Part shown: in pieces, positions 43,488-51,983 of the stretch | Position numbering within the stretch: the stretch's first letter is position 1 | How the letters are laid out: each line of letters begins with the position of its first letter | Assembly: GCA_959600835.1 (NCBI GenBank) | Contig: CAUGNQ010000009.1 | Span: 1 to 55,668 of the forward strand | Source: an uncultured Collinsella sp. | Lineage (GTDB): Bacteria; Actinomycetota; Coriobacteriia; Coriobacteriales; Coriobacteriaceae | DNA: 55,668 bases | Direction: 5' to 3' | The notes under the pieces: model-generated | What the model was told of the DNA's origin: nothing | Databases searched by the model: none | What the model saw: only the letters and a program-made list of their open reading frames with translations | Position numbers and translations under genes: made by a program

Positions 43488-43668
43488 GAGGGTCTCCCTT
43501 GTTTCGGGCACAGCGCAGCAGCGCCACAGTGCGACTAAGTGTAGCGCAGGAGGCGTTGTGGGCAGAGGCGAGCGGTACGAAGGGCAAATTGTTGCGGAAA
43601 GGTTTCGGAAATGGGGGCTGTTTGCTCCATAGCGGCCTAGTTGATGCTACTCATATAGCGCCATTTCA

Positions 43669-43818
43669 AAACTATGCCTATTTACTACGTTTAACCGCCG
43701 GCCTCCAACCACAACGAATTTCTCTCCAACAAAACCGCAGGTAGATAGCTTGCTTTTTTTCAGAAACAGCTGTTGTGGTCAGCGATGCTGGATTCATCGT
43801 AGTAATTAGGCATAGTTT
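43669..43818. repeat. ~150-bp element with terminal inverted repeats, copy 1
   Basis: 21-bp ends AAACTATGCCTATTTACTACG and its complement (one mismatch) bracket a core containing CGAATTTC, AAAACCGCAGGTA and GCTTGC. The copy at 53206-53341 shares ends and core blocks in the same order. No coding sequence fits inside. Confidence 0.8.
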
Positions 43819-43952
43819 TTGGCAAGGCCGCTTCGAAAGGCATCGTCGCAGCCCAAAACGATACCTTTTCCTTCGTCCCCAAGGGATCAGATTGCCGCTT
43901 AGGAGCGTTTGCAGCGTCGAGCGGTTACGGCGTTTGGTAAAACGCCGTAACT
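43819..43952 (-). repeat. orphan copy of the multi-hairpin repeat
   Basis: The last ~45 bases, GCAGCGTCGAGCGGTTACGG then a hairpin GTTACGGCGTT/AACGCCGTAAC and CTTA, match copy 1 almost exactly. The rest is divergent. Unlike the other copies there is no gene end here, which hints at a lost minus-strand gene. Confidence 0.6.
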
Positions 43953-43968
43953 TAATAAGTTTGGTACC

Positions 43969-44031
43969 TTGACATTTATTTCTTGCACTCCTAAATTAGT
44001 TAGGCACAAAACAATTGTACTACCTAACTAA
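43969..44031 (+). promoter_or_regulatory. MarR-operon promoter and operator
   Basis: TTGACA (43969-43974) and TAAATT (43992-43997) are 17 bases apart. Starting in the -10 is TTAGTTAGG (43996-44004), matched by CCTAACTAA (44023-44031), 9-bp perfect arms, with a palindrome ACAATTGT (44011-44018) between. This suits autorepression by the MarR protein. Confidence 0.75.
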
Positions 44032-44047
44032 AGAAAGGAGCGACACC

Positions 44048-44554
44048 ATGTGCGATGACCACATCGGCCTCTGCCCCCACACGCCGGGCGGCGACCCCCA
44101 TGAACCCGCAGATGCGCCCGCGGCACAGTCCCAATCAGACGCGCTCGCCAAGCACATCCTAAACGGGCTAGGCTTCTGCGGCCACTTTCTGCACTTTCAC
44201 GGCGGCGGCGCCTCGGGAAAGGCCCCCATCGTCTGCTTGCTCGCTAAGCAGCCAAACGGCGAGATGTCACAGCAGGAACTAGGCCTGCACTTTGATCTTA
44301 AGCCCGGTTCGCTTTCCGAGATTCTCTCCAAGATCGAATGCGCCGGCCTTATCGAGCGCAGCCGCAATCCCAAAGACCGGCGGCAGCTCACCATTCGCCT
44401 GACCGAAGCGGGATGGGAAAAGGCCCACGTAGAGCAGGCGGCCCGCATTCGCTTTAGAGAGCAGGCCTTTAGCGCGCTCACCCACGACGAGCGCGAGGAC
44501 CTCGCCGAAATGCTCGATAAAATCCGCGTAACCTGGGAGGAACTGGATGATTAA
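44048..44554 (+). CDS. MarR-family transcriptional regulator
   Basis: A 168-residue winged-helix regulator. The recognition region is LGLHFDLKPGSLSEILSKIE and the wing contains RSRNPKDRRQLTIRLTEAG. The N-terminus has an unusual His/Cys/Pro-rich start (MCDDHIGLCPHTPGGDPHEP) that may bind metal. GAAAGGAG precedes the ATG. Its stop overlaps the next gene by eight bases (ATGATTAA), so it is the first gene of the exporter operon and likely represses it. Confidence 0.92.
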   Translation: MCDDHIGLCPHTPGGDPHEPADAPAAQSQSDALAKHILNGLGFCGHFLHFHGGGASGKAPIVCLLAKQPNGEMSQQELGLHFDLKPGSLSEILSKIECAGLIERSRNPKDRRQLTIRLTEAGWEKAHVEQAARIRFREQAFSALTHDEREDLAEMLDKIRVTWEELDD

Positions 44555-46361
44555 AACCCTCATGGGAAGCATCCGCGACTATATGAAAGTCACTGTTGCC
44601 ACGCCGCTGCTCGTGCTTGGCGAGGTGCTCTGCGAGATGCTGATTCCATTTATCACCGCCAACCTGATCGACGCCATCAAAGACGGCGCCACCGTAGCCG
44701 AGATGCTTCCCACCGCAGGCTTTTTGGTGCTCATCGCGCTGACGTCGCTTGCTTTTGGCGCCGCGGCCGGCGTCACCTGCAGCCATGCGAGCTGCGGGTT
44801 CGCCAAGAACCTGCGTCACGACCTGTTCTACAAGATCCAGACGTTCAGCTTTGCCAACATCGATGAGTTCTCGAGCTCCTCGCTCGTCACGCGCCTGACC
44901 ACCGACATCAACAACGTGCAGCAGGCCTTTATGATGATCATCCGTATCGCCGTGCGCGCGCCGCTGGTATTGATCTTCGCCTTTACCATGGCATTTATCA
45001 TGGGCGGCAGCGTTGCCATGGTCTACCTGGTCATCATTCCGCTGCTGGGCTTTGGGCTGTTCTTTATCATCTTTAAGGTGCGCCCCATCTTCTCGCGCGT
45101 GTTCCACAAGTACGATGCCCTTAACGAGTCCGTCGAGGAAAACGTCACCGGCATGCGCGTGGTTAAGAGCTACGTACGCGAAGACTTTGAGAAGGAGAAG
45201 TTCGCGGCCGCCGCGCGCGATGTCCAGATGGACTTCACCCGCGCCGAGAAGCTGCTCGCCTTTAACAACCCCATGATGAACATCTGCGTCAACAGCGCGT
45301 TTGTCGTCATCATCTACCTGGGCTCCAAGCTCATCATCACGAGCCAGGGCACGCTGTTCGACGTGGGCCAGCTCTCCTCGACCTTTACCTATGGTTTCCA
45401 GATTCTCATGAGCCTGATGCAGCTGTCGATGATCTTTGTCATGGTGACCATGGCCGACGAATCGGCACACCGCATTGCCGAGGTGCTGGCCGCCGAGCCC
45501 ACGATCGCCGATCCCGCCGAGCCCGTGCTCGAGGTTGCCGACGGTTCCATCGACTTTGACCACGTGAGCTTTAAGTATTCCAAGCATGCGAAGCGCCAGG
45601 CGCTCGACGATATCGACCTGCACATTACGAGCGGCGAGACCATCGGCATCATCGGCGGCACCGGCTCGGCCAAGTCCACGCTCGTTAACCTCATCGCCCG
45701 CCTGTACGACACCACCGAAGGCGCTGTGCGCGTGGGCGGCGTGGACGTGCGCGACTACGACCTGGACGCGCTGCGTCACCAGGTCGCCATGGTGCTGCAG
45801 AAAAACGTGCTGTTTAGCGGCACCATCGCCGAGAACCTGCGTTGGGGCGACCCGAACGCCACCGACGAGGAAGTCCGCGAGGCAGCGCATCTGGCCTGCG
45901 CCGACGAGTTTGTCGACGGTTTCCCCAAGGGCTACGACACCTGGATCGAACAGGGCGGCTCTAATGTTTCGGGCGGTCAGAAGCAGCGCCTGTGCATTGC
46001 ACGCGCCCTGCTGCGTCGCCCCAAGATCTTGATCCTGGACGACTCCACGAGCGCCGTCGACACCAAGACCGACGCAAAGATCCGCGCAGGACTGGCAAGC
46101 TATCTGCCCAACACGACCAAGCTCATCATCGCCCAGCGCATCAGCTCCGTGCAGGACGCAAACCGCATCGTCGTCATGGAGGGTGGCCGTATCGCGCAGA
46201 TCGGCAACCATGACGAGCTGCTTAAGACAAGCGAGATCTACCGCGAGACCTTTACCTCGCAAAACAAGATGTCTGCCGAGGGCGAAGGGGCCGTCGAGGC
46301 CGACACCGAGGCATCCGCAACGCAAGCTCAGACCCAGGAAGGAGGCGAGGCACATGAGTAA
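44547..46361 (+). CDS. ABC exporter half-transporter with degenerate ATP site
   Basis: A 604-residue half-transporter: six membrane helices (about 1-310) then an ATPase domain. Walker A is GGTGSAKST, with Ala where Gly is usual; the signature is VSGGQKQR. Walker B reads ILILDDSTSAVDT, with Asp replacing the catalytic Glu, and the switch is IIAQRISS with Gln in place of His. These losses mark the non-catalytic half of heterodimeric exporters such as TM287/288 or BmrCD. The C-terminal 40 residues are an acidic Ala/Glu tail. It overlaps both neighbouring genes by eight bases. Confidence 0.93.
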   Translation: MIKTLMGSIRDYMKVTVATPLLVLGEVLCEMLIPFITANLIDAIKDGATVAEMLPTAGFLVLIALTSLAFGAAAGVTCSHASCGFAKNLRHDLFYKIQTFSFANIDEFSSSSLVTRLTTDINNVQQAFMMIIRIAVRAPLVLIFAFTMAFIMGGSVAMVYLVIIPLLGFGLFFIIFKVRPIFSRVFHKYDALNESVEENVTGMRVVKSYVREDFEKEKFAAAARDVQMDFTRAEKLLAFNNPMMNICVNSAFVVIIYLGSKLIITSQGTLFDVGQLSSTFTYGFQILMSLMQLSMIFVMVTMADESAHRIAEVLAAEPTIADPAEPVLEVADGSIDFDHVSFKYSKHAKRQALDDIDLHITSGETIGIIGGTGSAKSTLVNLIARLYDTTEGAVRVGGVDVRDYDLDALRHQVAMVLQKNVLFSGTIAENLRWGDPNATDEEVREAAHLACADEFVDGFPKGYDTWIEQGGSNVSGGQKQRLCIARALLRRPKILILDDSTSAVDTKTDAKIRAGLASYLPNTTKLIIAQRISSVQDANRIVVMEGGRIAQIGNHDELLKTSEIYRETFTSQNKMSAEGEGAVEADTEASATQAQTQEGGEAHE

Positions 46362-48273
46362 GGCAACGACCGCCGAGCGCGCGCTCAACCGCAAGGGCGG
46401 CACCATGTCGCGCCTCATCAAGACGCTCTTTGGCTTCTATCCCGTGCTTTTGCCCCTTGTCGTCGCCGGCGTGGTGCTCTGCGCCATCATCAACTCCATC
46501 GGCGCGACCTTCCTGCAGAGCGCCCTGCAAATTATTAGCGAATCGTGGCAGTCGGGCGATTGGGAAGCCGCGCAGCCCAAGATTCTGCAGCTCGTGACCA
46601 CCCTCGCCTGCATCTACGGCGTCGGCGTCCTGTCCTCGCTCTTCTGGAACCGCGCCATGGCTATCGTCACGCAGGGCTCGCTCGAGAAGCTGCGCGAGAT
46701 GATGTTCAACCGCATGCAGGACCTGCCGATCCGCTACTTCGACACGCACCAGCGCGGCGATATCATGAGCCACTACACCAACGACATCGACACGCTGCGT
46801 CAGATGATCAGCCAGTCGCTGCCCAACCTGCTCATGACGATCATCATCATCGTCACGGTGTTCTTTATCATGCTGTACTACAGCGTGTGGATGTGCCTGG
46901 TCATCATCGCCGGCGTCGCCTTTATGACCTTTATGACCAAGCTGCTCGGCTCCAACTCCGCGCGCTTCTTCATTGCGCAGCAGACCGAGCTCGGCGTGGT
47001 CGAGGGCCATATCGAGGAAGTCATGAACGGTCAGAAGGTCGTCAAGGCGTTCTGCCACGAGTCTGCCGCCGAGGCCGATTTTGACGAGCGCAACGAAAAG
47101 CTCTTCGAGGTCTCCCAGAAGGCCAACATGTACGCCAACATCCTCATGCCCATCCTTATGAACCTGGGCAACCTGCTCTACGTGCTGGTGGCCCTTGCCG
47201 GCGGCATTTTCCTGGCGCTGGGCGTGCCCAACCTGAGCATCTCGGGCATGGCGCTGTCCATCGCCGTCGTGGTGCCGTTCCTCAACATGACCAAGCAGTT
47301 CTGCGGACAGATCGGCCAGATCTCGCAGCAGATCAACGCCGTGGTCATGGGCCTCGCCGGCGCCGACCGCATCTTTGAGCTCATCGACGAGAAGCCCGAG
47401 GCCGACGAAGGCTACGTGACGCTCGTCAACGCGCAGGTGAACCCCGAGACTTGGGAGTTCGAGGAGGCCGACCACCACACCGGCATGTGGGCATGGAAAC
47501 ACCCGCACCGCGCAACCGGCGAGATCGAGTACGTACCGCTGCGCGGCGACCTGGTCATGGACAACGTCGACTTTGGCTACACGCCCGACCACGAGGTACT
47601 GCACGGCGTGTCCGTGTTTGCCAAGCCGGGCCAGAAAGTCGCGTTTGTCGGCGCCACCGGTGCCGGTAAGACGACCATCACCAACCTCATCAACCGTTTC
47701 TATGACATCGCCGACGGCAAGATCCGCTACGACGGCATCAACGTCAACAAGATCCGCAAGGCCGATCTGCGCCGCTCGCTGGGCGTGGTGCTGCAGGACG
47801 TGAACCTGTTCACCGGCAGCGTGATGGATAACATCCGCTACGGCAACCTGGATGCCACCGACGAGGAGTGCATCGCAGCGGCAAAGCTCGCCGGAGCAGA
47901 CGACTTTATCACCCGCCTGCCTGACGGCTACGACACGATGCTCACCGGCAACGGCGCCCAGCTGTCGCAGGGCCAGCGCCAGCTGATTTCGATCGCACGC
48001 GCCGCCGTCGCCGATCCGCCGGCGATGATTCTGGACGAGGCCACGAGCTCCATCGACACCCGCACCGAGGCCATCGTACAGGCGGGCATGGACAAGCTCA
48101 TGGAGGGCCGCACGACGTTTGTCATCGCACACCGCCTGTCCACCGTGCGCAACTCCGACGCGATCATCTGTCTGGATCACGGCCGCATCATCGAGCGCGG
48201 CAACCACGACGAGCTGATCGCCAAGCGCGGGTATTACTACCAGCTGTACACGGGAGCGTTTGAGCTGGAGTAG
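46354..48273 (+). CDS. ABC exporter half-transporter with intact ATP site
   Basis: A 639-residue partner half-transporter. Walker A GATGAGKTT (about residue 433), signature LSQGQRQL, Walker B AMILDEATSSIDT with the catalytic Glu, and switch VIAHRLST with His are all intact. About 45 extra residues (VNPETWEFEEADHHTG and onward) lie between the membrane domain and the ATPase. It starts by an ATGAGTAA overlap with the preceding gene. Together they should form one multidrug-type exporter; the substrate is unknown. Confidence 0.93.
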   Translation: MSKATTAERALNRKGGTMSRLIKTLFGFYPVLLPLVVAGVVLCAIINSIGATFLQSALQIISESWQSGDWEAAQPKILQLVTTLACIYGVGVLSSLFWNRAMAIVTQGSLEKLREMMFNRMQDLPIRYFDTHQRGDIMSHYTNDIDTLRQMISQSLPNLLMTIIIIVTVFFIMLYYSVWMCLVIIAGVAFMTFMTKLLGSNSARFFIAQQTELGVVEGHIEEVMNGQKVVKAFCHESAAEADFDERNEKLFEVSQKANMYANILMPILMNLGNLLYVLVALAGGIFLALGVPNLSISGMALSIAVVVPFLNMTKQFCGQIGQISQQINAVVMGLAGADRIFELIDEKPEADEGYVTLVNAQVNPETWEFEEADHHTGMWAWKHPHRATGEIEYVPLRGDLVMDNVDFGYTPDHEVLHGVSVFAKPGQKVAFVGATGAGKTTITNLINRFYDIADGKIRYDGINVNKIRKADLRRSLGVVLQDVNLFTGSVMDNIRYGNLDATDEECIAAAKLAGADDFITRLPDGYDTMLTGNGAQLSQGQRQLISIARAAVADPPAMILDEATSSIDTRTEAIVQAGMDKLMEGRTTFVIAHRLSTVRNSDAIICLDHGRIIERGNHDELIAKRGYYYQLYTGAFELE

Positions 48274-48287
48274 GAACGGTTACTGAC

Positions 48288-48393
48288 GGAGGGTTCCCCG
48301 GGGCGTCGGGGTAATTCCTCCGTGCTCAAACATTCTCGCTTCACTGCGAAACTGCGCGCGGAGGAAATACCCCGCCGCCCCGGGGCACCCTCC
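48288..48393. repeat. long GC-rich inverted repeat after the ABC exporter
   Basis: 35-base arms, about four mismatches: for example CCCCGGGGCGTCGGGGT (left) and ACCCCGCCGCCCCGGGG (right), closing on GGAGGG/CCCTCC. The loop contains a second small hairpin TTCTCGCTTCACTGCGAA. It starts 15 bases past the exporter stop. Confidence 0.85.
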
Positions 48394-48436
48394 TGCGCGC
48401 AATCAGCCCGTTGTTTAAAACGGAATAAAGGTTAGT

Positions 48437-48471
48437 GAGGCCCTGGCCGTTTGGCCAGGGCCTCGTTTTGT
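48437..48471 (+). terminator. Rho-independent terminator of the MarR-ABC operon
   Basis: GAGGCCCTGGCC and GGCCAGGGCCTC, perfect 12-bp arms with a 4-base loop, followed by GTTTTGTT. Confidence 0.9.
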
Positions 48472-48563
48472 TAGTCTTTTTGGGACGGGGCTTTTTGACT
48501 ACTTTGAGGGTGCGCAGGCAGGGCGGCAAAAGTAGCTAAAAAAGCCCCGTCCCAAAAAGACTA
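48472..48563. repeat. 25-bp-arm perfect inverted repeat between convergent genes
   Basis: TAGTCTTTTTGGGACGGGGC plus CTTTTT-type extension pairs perfectly with 48539-48563. A second stem, CTACTTT/AAAGTAG, continues inside. It lies between the ABC exporter and the convergent LysR gene and has T-runs in both directions. Confidence 0.9.
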
Positions 48564-48578
48564 CCCGCGCCAAATGAG

Positions 48579-49457
48579 CTAGTTGAGGAGTTGGGCCATG
48601 GCGTTGACGAATTTTTGTACTTGGAGGGTGGGCTCGAGCGGGTAGTGCAAGAAGGCCGGCACCTCGCGACCGCATAGAAACGGTACGCCCACAAAGGCCG
48701 GGTGCACGCCCGACCACGCTCCGCAGGTGAGCACCGCATCGCCCTTTTCCTCCGCCTCGTTAAAGAGCGCAAAGTCGAAGCTATCCACGTCGATCACGTC
48801 CACGCCGCCGTCGGCCAACAGGTCGATGCGCAGGCTGTCCATAGCGTCGTTGCCGTGACGGAGCACGCGCAGGCGCATGCCCTCCAGGTCGGCAACCGTG
48901 ATGCGCGTCTTGCGCGCAAGCGGGCTCGTGCGCGGCACATCAATATAAAACGGTACGTTGACGATAAGGAGCTTTTGGCAGGCGTCGCCCCAGCGCGGGG
49001 TCGAAAAACTCGACTGCACTACATCCACTTCGCGACCAAGACTGCGCATGACGGTCTCGCGCTCATCGTAGAGGTCACTCACCGGCACAATCTCAAAGCG
49101 CAGCGACGGCTCCAGCTCGTGCACACTCGGCCACATCGACAGCGTTTGGCGCCCCGGGCACATCATCGACACGCCCAGACGCACGGCGCCGCCATCGCCC
49201 GCTGCGCGTCGGGCACGGCGCAACGCATCCTCGGACTGACGCATGATCGAGCGCGCATCGTCTACCAGCAGCGCACCCGCCGGCGTCACCTTAACGCCCG
49301 AATGCGAGCGCTCGAACAACGTGATGCCAAACTCGGCCTCGAACCCCGACACCTGTTTGACGAGAGCCGGGGTCGACACACGTAGTTTTGCCGCCGCGCG
49401 CGAGAAGCTTCCCAGCTCCGCGGCGGCCGATATGGCCTCAAGTCGTCGATCGTACAC
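48579..49457 (-). CDS. LysR-family transcriptional regulator
   Basis: A 292-residue regulator with the N-terminal LysR helix-turn-helix (LGSFSRAAAKLRVSTPALVK, then FERSHSGVKVTPAG) and a periplasmic-binding-protein-like effector domain. I choose a GTG at 49457 with GGGAG six bases upstream; a GTG-less longer frame has no site. It is divergent from the SDR/OFA/Gfo operon and probably regulates it. Confidence 0.88.
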   Translation of the reverse strand: MYDRRLEAISAAAELGSFSRAAAKLRVSTPALVKQVSGFEAEFGITLFERSHSGVKVTPAGALLVDDARSIMRQSEDALRRARRAAGDGGAVRLGVSMMCPGRQTLSMWPSVHELEPSLRFEIVPVSDLYDERETVMRSLGREVDVVQSSFSTPRWGDACQKLLIVNVPFYIDVPRTSPLARKTRITVADLEGMRLRVLRHGNDAMDSLRIDLLADGGVDVIDVDSFDFALFNEAEEKGDAVLTCGAWSGVHPAFVGVPFLCGREVPAFLHYPLEPTLQVQKFVNAMAQLLN

Positions 49458-49637
49458 GTCAATCTCCCGTTTTCGCGCCCGTGGCCACATGGTGCCACAG
49501 GAGGTTGTTTTCGCAGGTCATGCGCTCAATTGAGAATAAACTGCATCGCACAGTGTAAACCTATGGTTAACGCCATTCTAACAAATATGCAATTCACCTG
49601 CGCAAATGCAAAGCATACGATAACCAGCGAAAACCAC

Positions 49638-49664
49638 GTGGGTCGATTAATGGGAGCGACCCAC
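49638..49664 (+). promoter_or_regulatory. leader hairpin before the SDR gene
   Basis: GTGGGTCG and CGACCCAC, 8-bp perfect arms, lie 26 bases before the SDR start codon in the 233-base divergent region. It may mark a mRNA 5' structure or a protein site. Confidence 0.45.
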
Positions 49665-49690
49665 CGGGAGGCACAAGAAGGGAAGTTCCT

Positions 49691-50572
49691 ATGAGCAATT
49701 GGCTTAAGCTCGAGGGCGATGTCTGCGCCGTGACCGGCGCGCTCGGCGGTATGGGCGTCGAGATTTGCCGCGAGTTCGCCCGCAACGGCGCCAACGTCGT
49801 CTTGCTCGACCTAGACGAGGAGAAGGTCAAGGCAGCAGCCGCCGACCTCGCCGCCGAGTTTGGTATCCACGCCGAGGGCTACAAGATGAACGCCACCGAC
49901 GAGGCCGAGGTTCAGGCTGCCGTCGACGCCACCATCGCCAACTTCGGCCGCGTCGACGTTCTCGTCAACACCGCCGGCATCCTGCGCTTCGCCGCCATGG
50001 AGGACCTGCCGCTGAGCGACTGGGAGCAGGTGCTCAACGTCAACCTCACCGGCTACTTCATCACCTCGCAGCGCTTTGGTCGCGAGATGATCAAGGCCGG
50101 CCAGGGCCGCCTGGTGCACATCTCGACCGTCGCTAGCCACTCCCCCGAGACGTTCTCGGGCGTGTACAGCTCCACCAAGGCGGGCGTCAACATGATGTCC
50201 AAGATGCTCGCCGCCGAGTGGGGCCCTTACGGCGTGCGCTCCAACTGCGTCGAGCCCTGCTTTGTCAAGACCCCCATGTCGGCGAGCTTTTACGCCGACC
50301 CCGAGGTCGAGAAGAGCCGCAGCCGCCTCATCGCCACGCGTCGCATCGGCGAGGTCAGTGATATCGCCAACGCCGTCATGTTCCTGGCGTCCACGCGCTC
50401 AGACTTTACCACCGGCGACGCCATCAAGGTCGACGGCGGCTTCTCCAACATGATGGGCGACCTCACCGCCAAGCCCGGCGGCCGCCGCGCCTTTGCCGAC
50501 AACTACCTCAAGAACAAGGGCGTCGAGCTCTGGTCCGATGAGTCCGGTGTCGCAAAGCCGACTGACCAGTAA
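49691..50572 (+). CDS. short-chain dehydrogenase/reductase
   Basis: A 293-residue classical SDR. The cofactor loop is TGALGGMG, with D42 after the second strand (LLDLDEEK) favouring NAD over NADP; NTAG and the catalytic Ser-Tyr-Lys in HISTVAS and YSSTKAG follow. A C-terminal tail of about 40 residues after DGGFSNM exceeds the usual length. AAGGGAA precedes the ATG. It heads an operon with an OFA transporter and a Gfo/Idh oxidoreductase. The substrate may be a sugar, polyol or steroid and is not assigned. Confidence 0.9.
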   Translation: MSNWLKLEGDVCAVTGALGGMGVEICREFARNGANVVLLDLDEEKVKAAAADLAAEFGIHAEGYKMNATDEAEVQAAVDATIANFGRVDVLVNTAGILRFAAMEDLPLSDWEQVLNVNLTGYFITSQRFGREMIKAGQGRLVHISTVASHSPETFSGVYSSTKAGVNMMSKMLAAEWGPYGVRSNCVEPCFVKTPMSASFYADPEVEKSRSRLIATRRIGEVSDIANAVMFLASTRSDFTTGDAIKVDGGFSNMMGDLTAKPGGRRAFADNYLKNKGVELWSDESGVAKPTDQ

Positions 50573-50657
50573 ACCAGCCCGGTAGAAAGGGGCGCGGGGC
50601 AAGCACCTCAGCGGCGTTTGCCCCTCCCCTCCCCCCGCATCGATTAGAAAGAGTCCC

Positions 50658-51914
50658 ATGGCTTCCACCAACTCCAACAAGGGTCGCGCCGTCGTGCTTT
50701 CCGCCGCGTGCGTCACCATGTTCTTCATCAGCTCCATCGCGCTGTACTCCGTCGTGAGCAAGAACCTGCTCGCCGTCTACCCCGAGTGGTCCAGCGCTCT
50801 TACCTGGGCCTTCCCGGTCTTTCAGACCATCATGGCCGTGACGGGCATCTTCGCCGGCCGCATCTCCGATAAGATCGGCCCGCGCAACGTCGTGATCGCT
50901 GCCGCCGTGTGCTACGGCCTGGGCTGGTTCATGTCCGGCACCGTCACCGAGCCGTGGCAGTTCTACCTGTGGTTCTCGCTCGTCGCCGCCATCGGCAACG
51001 GCCTGGGCTACAACCCGGCACTCACCACCGGCCAAAAGTGGTTCATCGACAAGAAGGGCCTCGCCTCCGGCATCACCCTGGCTGCTTCGACCGCCGGCCC
51101 CGCCGTGCTGTCCCCGGTGCTCGCCTCGCTGCTCATCCCGAGCCTCGGCATCTTTGGCGCCCTTAAGGCACTCGGCGTCATCTTCTTTGTGATGATCGCC
51201 GCCTCCGCCCTGTTCCTGAAGGCCCCCGAGGCCGGCTGGCTGCCCGAGGGCTTCGAGGTCCCCAAGGGCGGCGCACACGCCGGCACCTTCGGCGACCTCA
51301 CCCCGGGCGAGATGGTCAAGACCCCGCGCTTCTGGGTCCTCATCGCCACCTTCGCCTTTGCCGCCACCGCCGGCACCCTGCTTGTGGGCAAGGTTGCCTC
51401 CATCGCCGCCGTCCAGCTCTTCGCCGACCCCACGAGTGCCGCAGCCGTCGCCCTCGGCGGCGTGGTCGTCTCCGTCAACACCTGCGCCAACCTGGTCGGC
51501 CGTCTGTCCTTTGGTCAGATCATCGACAAGATCGGTGCCTACAAGTCGCTGCTCATCAGCCTTGTCGTGACCATCGTCGCGCTCGTCATCATGTCGATGA
51601 GCTTTACGCAGAGCATGTTCTTTGTGGCGCTCGCCCTGCTCGGCTTTAGCTTTGGCGCCCTGCTCGTCATCTACCCGCCGCTCACCGGTGGCGCCTTTGG
51701 CACCAGCAACATCGGCGTCAACTACGGCATCATGTTTTTGGGCTATGCCGCTTCCACCTGGATCAGCCAGCCCATCACCGCCGTGCTGTATCACGCCGAG
51801 GCCGGCAGCGCCGCCTACCAGCAGTCCTTCTACGGCGCCATTGTGATTGCCGCCATCGCCGTCGTGCTCACCGTCTACATGATGGTCTCCGACAGCAAGA
51901 AGAAGTCCGCCTAG
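50658..51914 (+). CDS. MFS transporter, oxalate/formate antiporter (OFA) family
   Basis: A 418-residue major facilitator with twelve membrane helices. ALTWAFPVFQTIMAVTGIFA, GRISDKIGPRN (motif A) and the GNGLGYNPALTTGQKWF segment are OFA-like. OFA proteins move mono- or dicarboxylates, or small organic acids. It lies between two oxidoreductase genes, so it probably imports their substrate or exports the product. Confidence 0.88.
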   Translation: MASTNSNKGRAVVLSAACVTMFFISSIALYSVVSKNLLAVYPEWSSALTWAFPVFQTIMAVTGIFAGRISDKIGPRNVVIAAAVCYGLGWFMSGTVTEPWQFYLWFSLVAAIGNGLGYNPALTTGQKWFIDKKGLASGITLAASTAGPAVLSPVLASLLIPSLGIFGALKALGVIFFVMIAASALFLKAPEAGWLPEGFEVPKGGAHAGTFGDLTPGEMVKTPRFWVLIATFAFAATAGTLLVGKVASIAAVQLFADPTSAAAVALGGVVVSVNTCANLVGRLSFGQIIDKIGAYKSLLISLVVTIVALVIMSMSFTQSMFFVALALLGFSFGALLVIYPPLTGGAFGTSNIGVNYGIMFLGYAASTWISQPITAVLYHAEAGSAAYQQSFYGAIVIAAIAVVLTVYMMVSDSKKKSA

Positions 51915-51922
51915 TTTTACCG

Positions 51923-51953
51923 ATGCGACAAAGGGACAGTCCCTTTGTCGCAT
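51923..51953. repeat. 31-bp perfect palindrome after the OFA gene
   Basis: ATGCGACAAAGGGAC and GTCCCTTTGTCGCAT, 15-bp arms with a one-base centre. It differs from the 28338-28368 copy by one base pair in each arm. Confidence 0.9.
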
Positions 51954-51983
51954 TCCACCGGTCACCAGTATTAAGGAGTCGAA

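Noticed and set aside
43669..43818. The terminal-inverted-repeat element as an insertion sequence
   Set aside because: It is too short for a transposase and contains no coding frame; at most it is a MITE-like or structural RNA element.
48579..49490. Longer start for the LysR protein
   Set aside because: The upstream extension is basic, has no ribosome site, and the helix-turn-helix alignment begins near the GTG at 49457.
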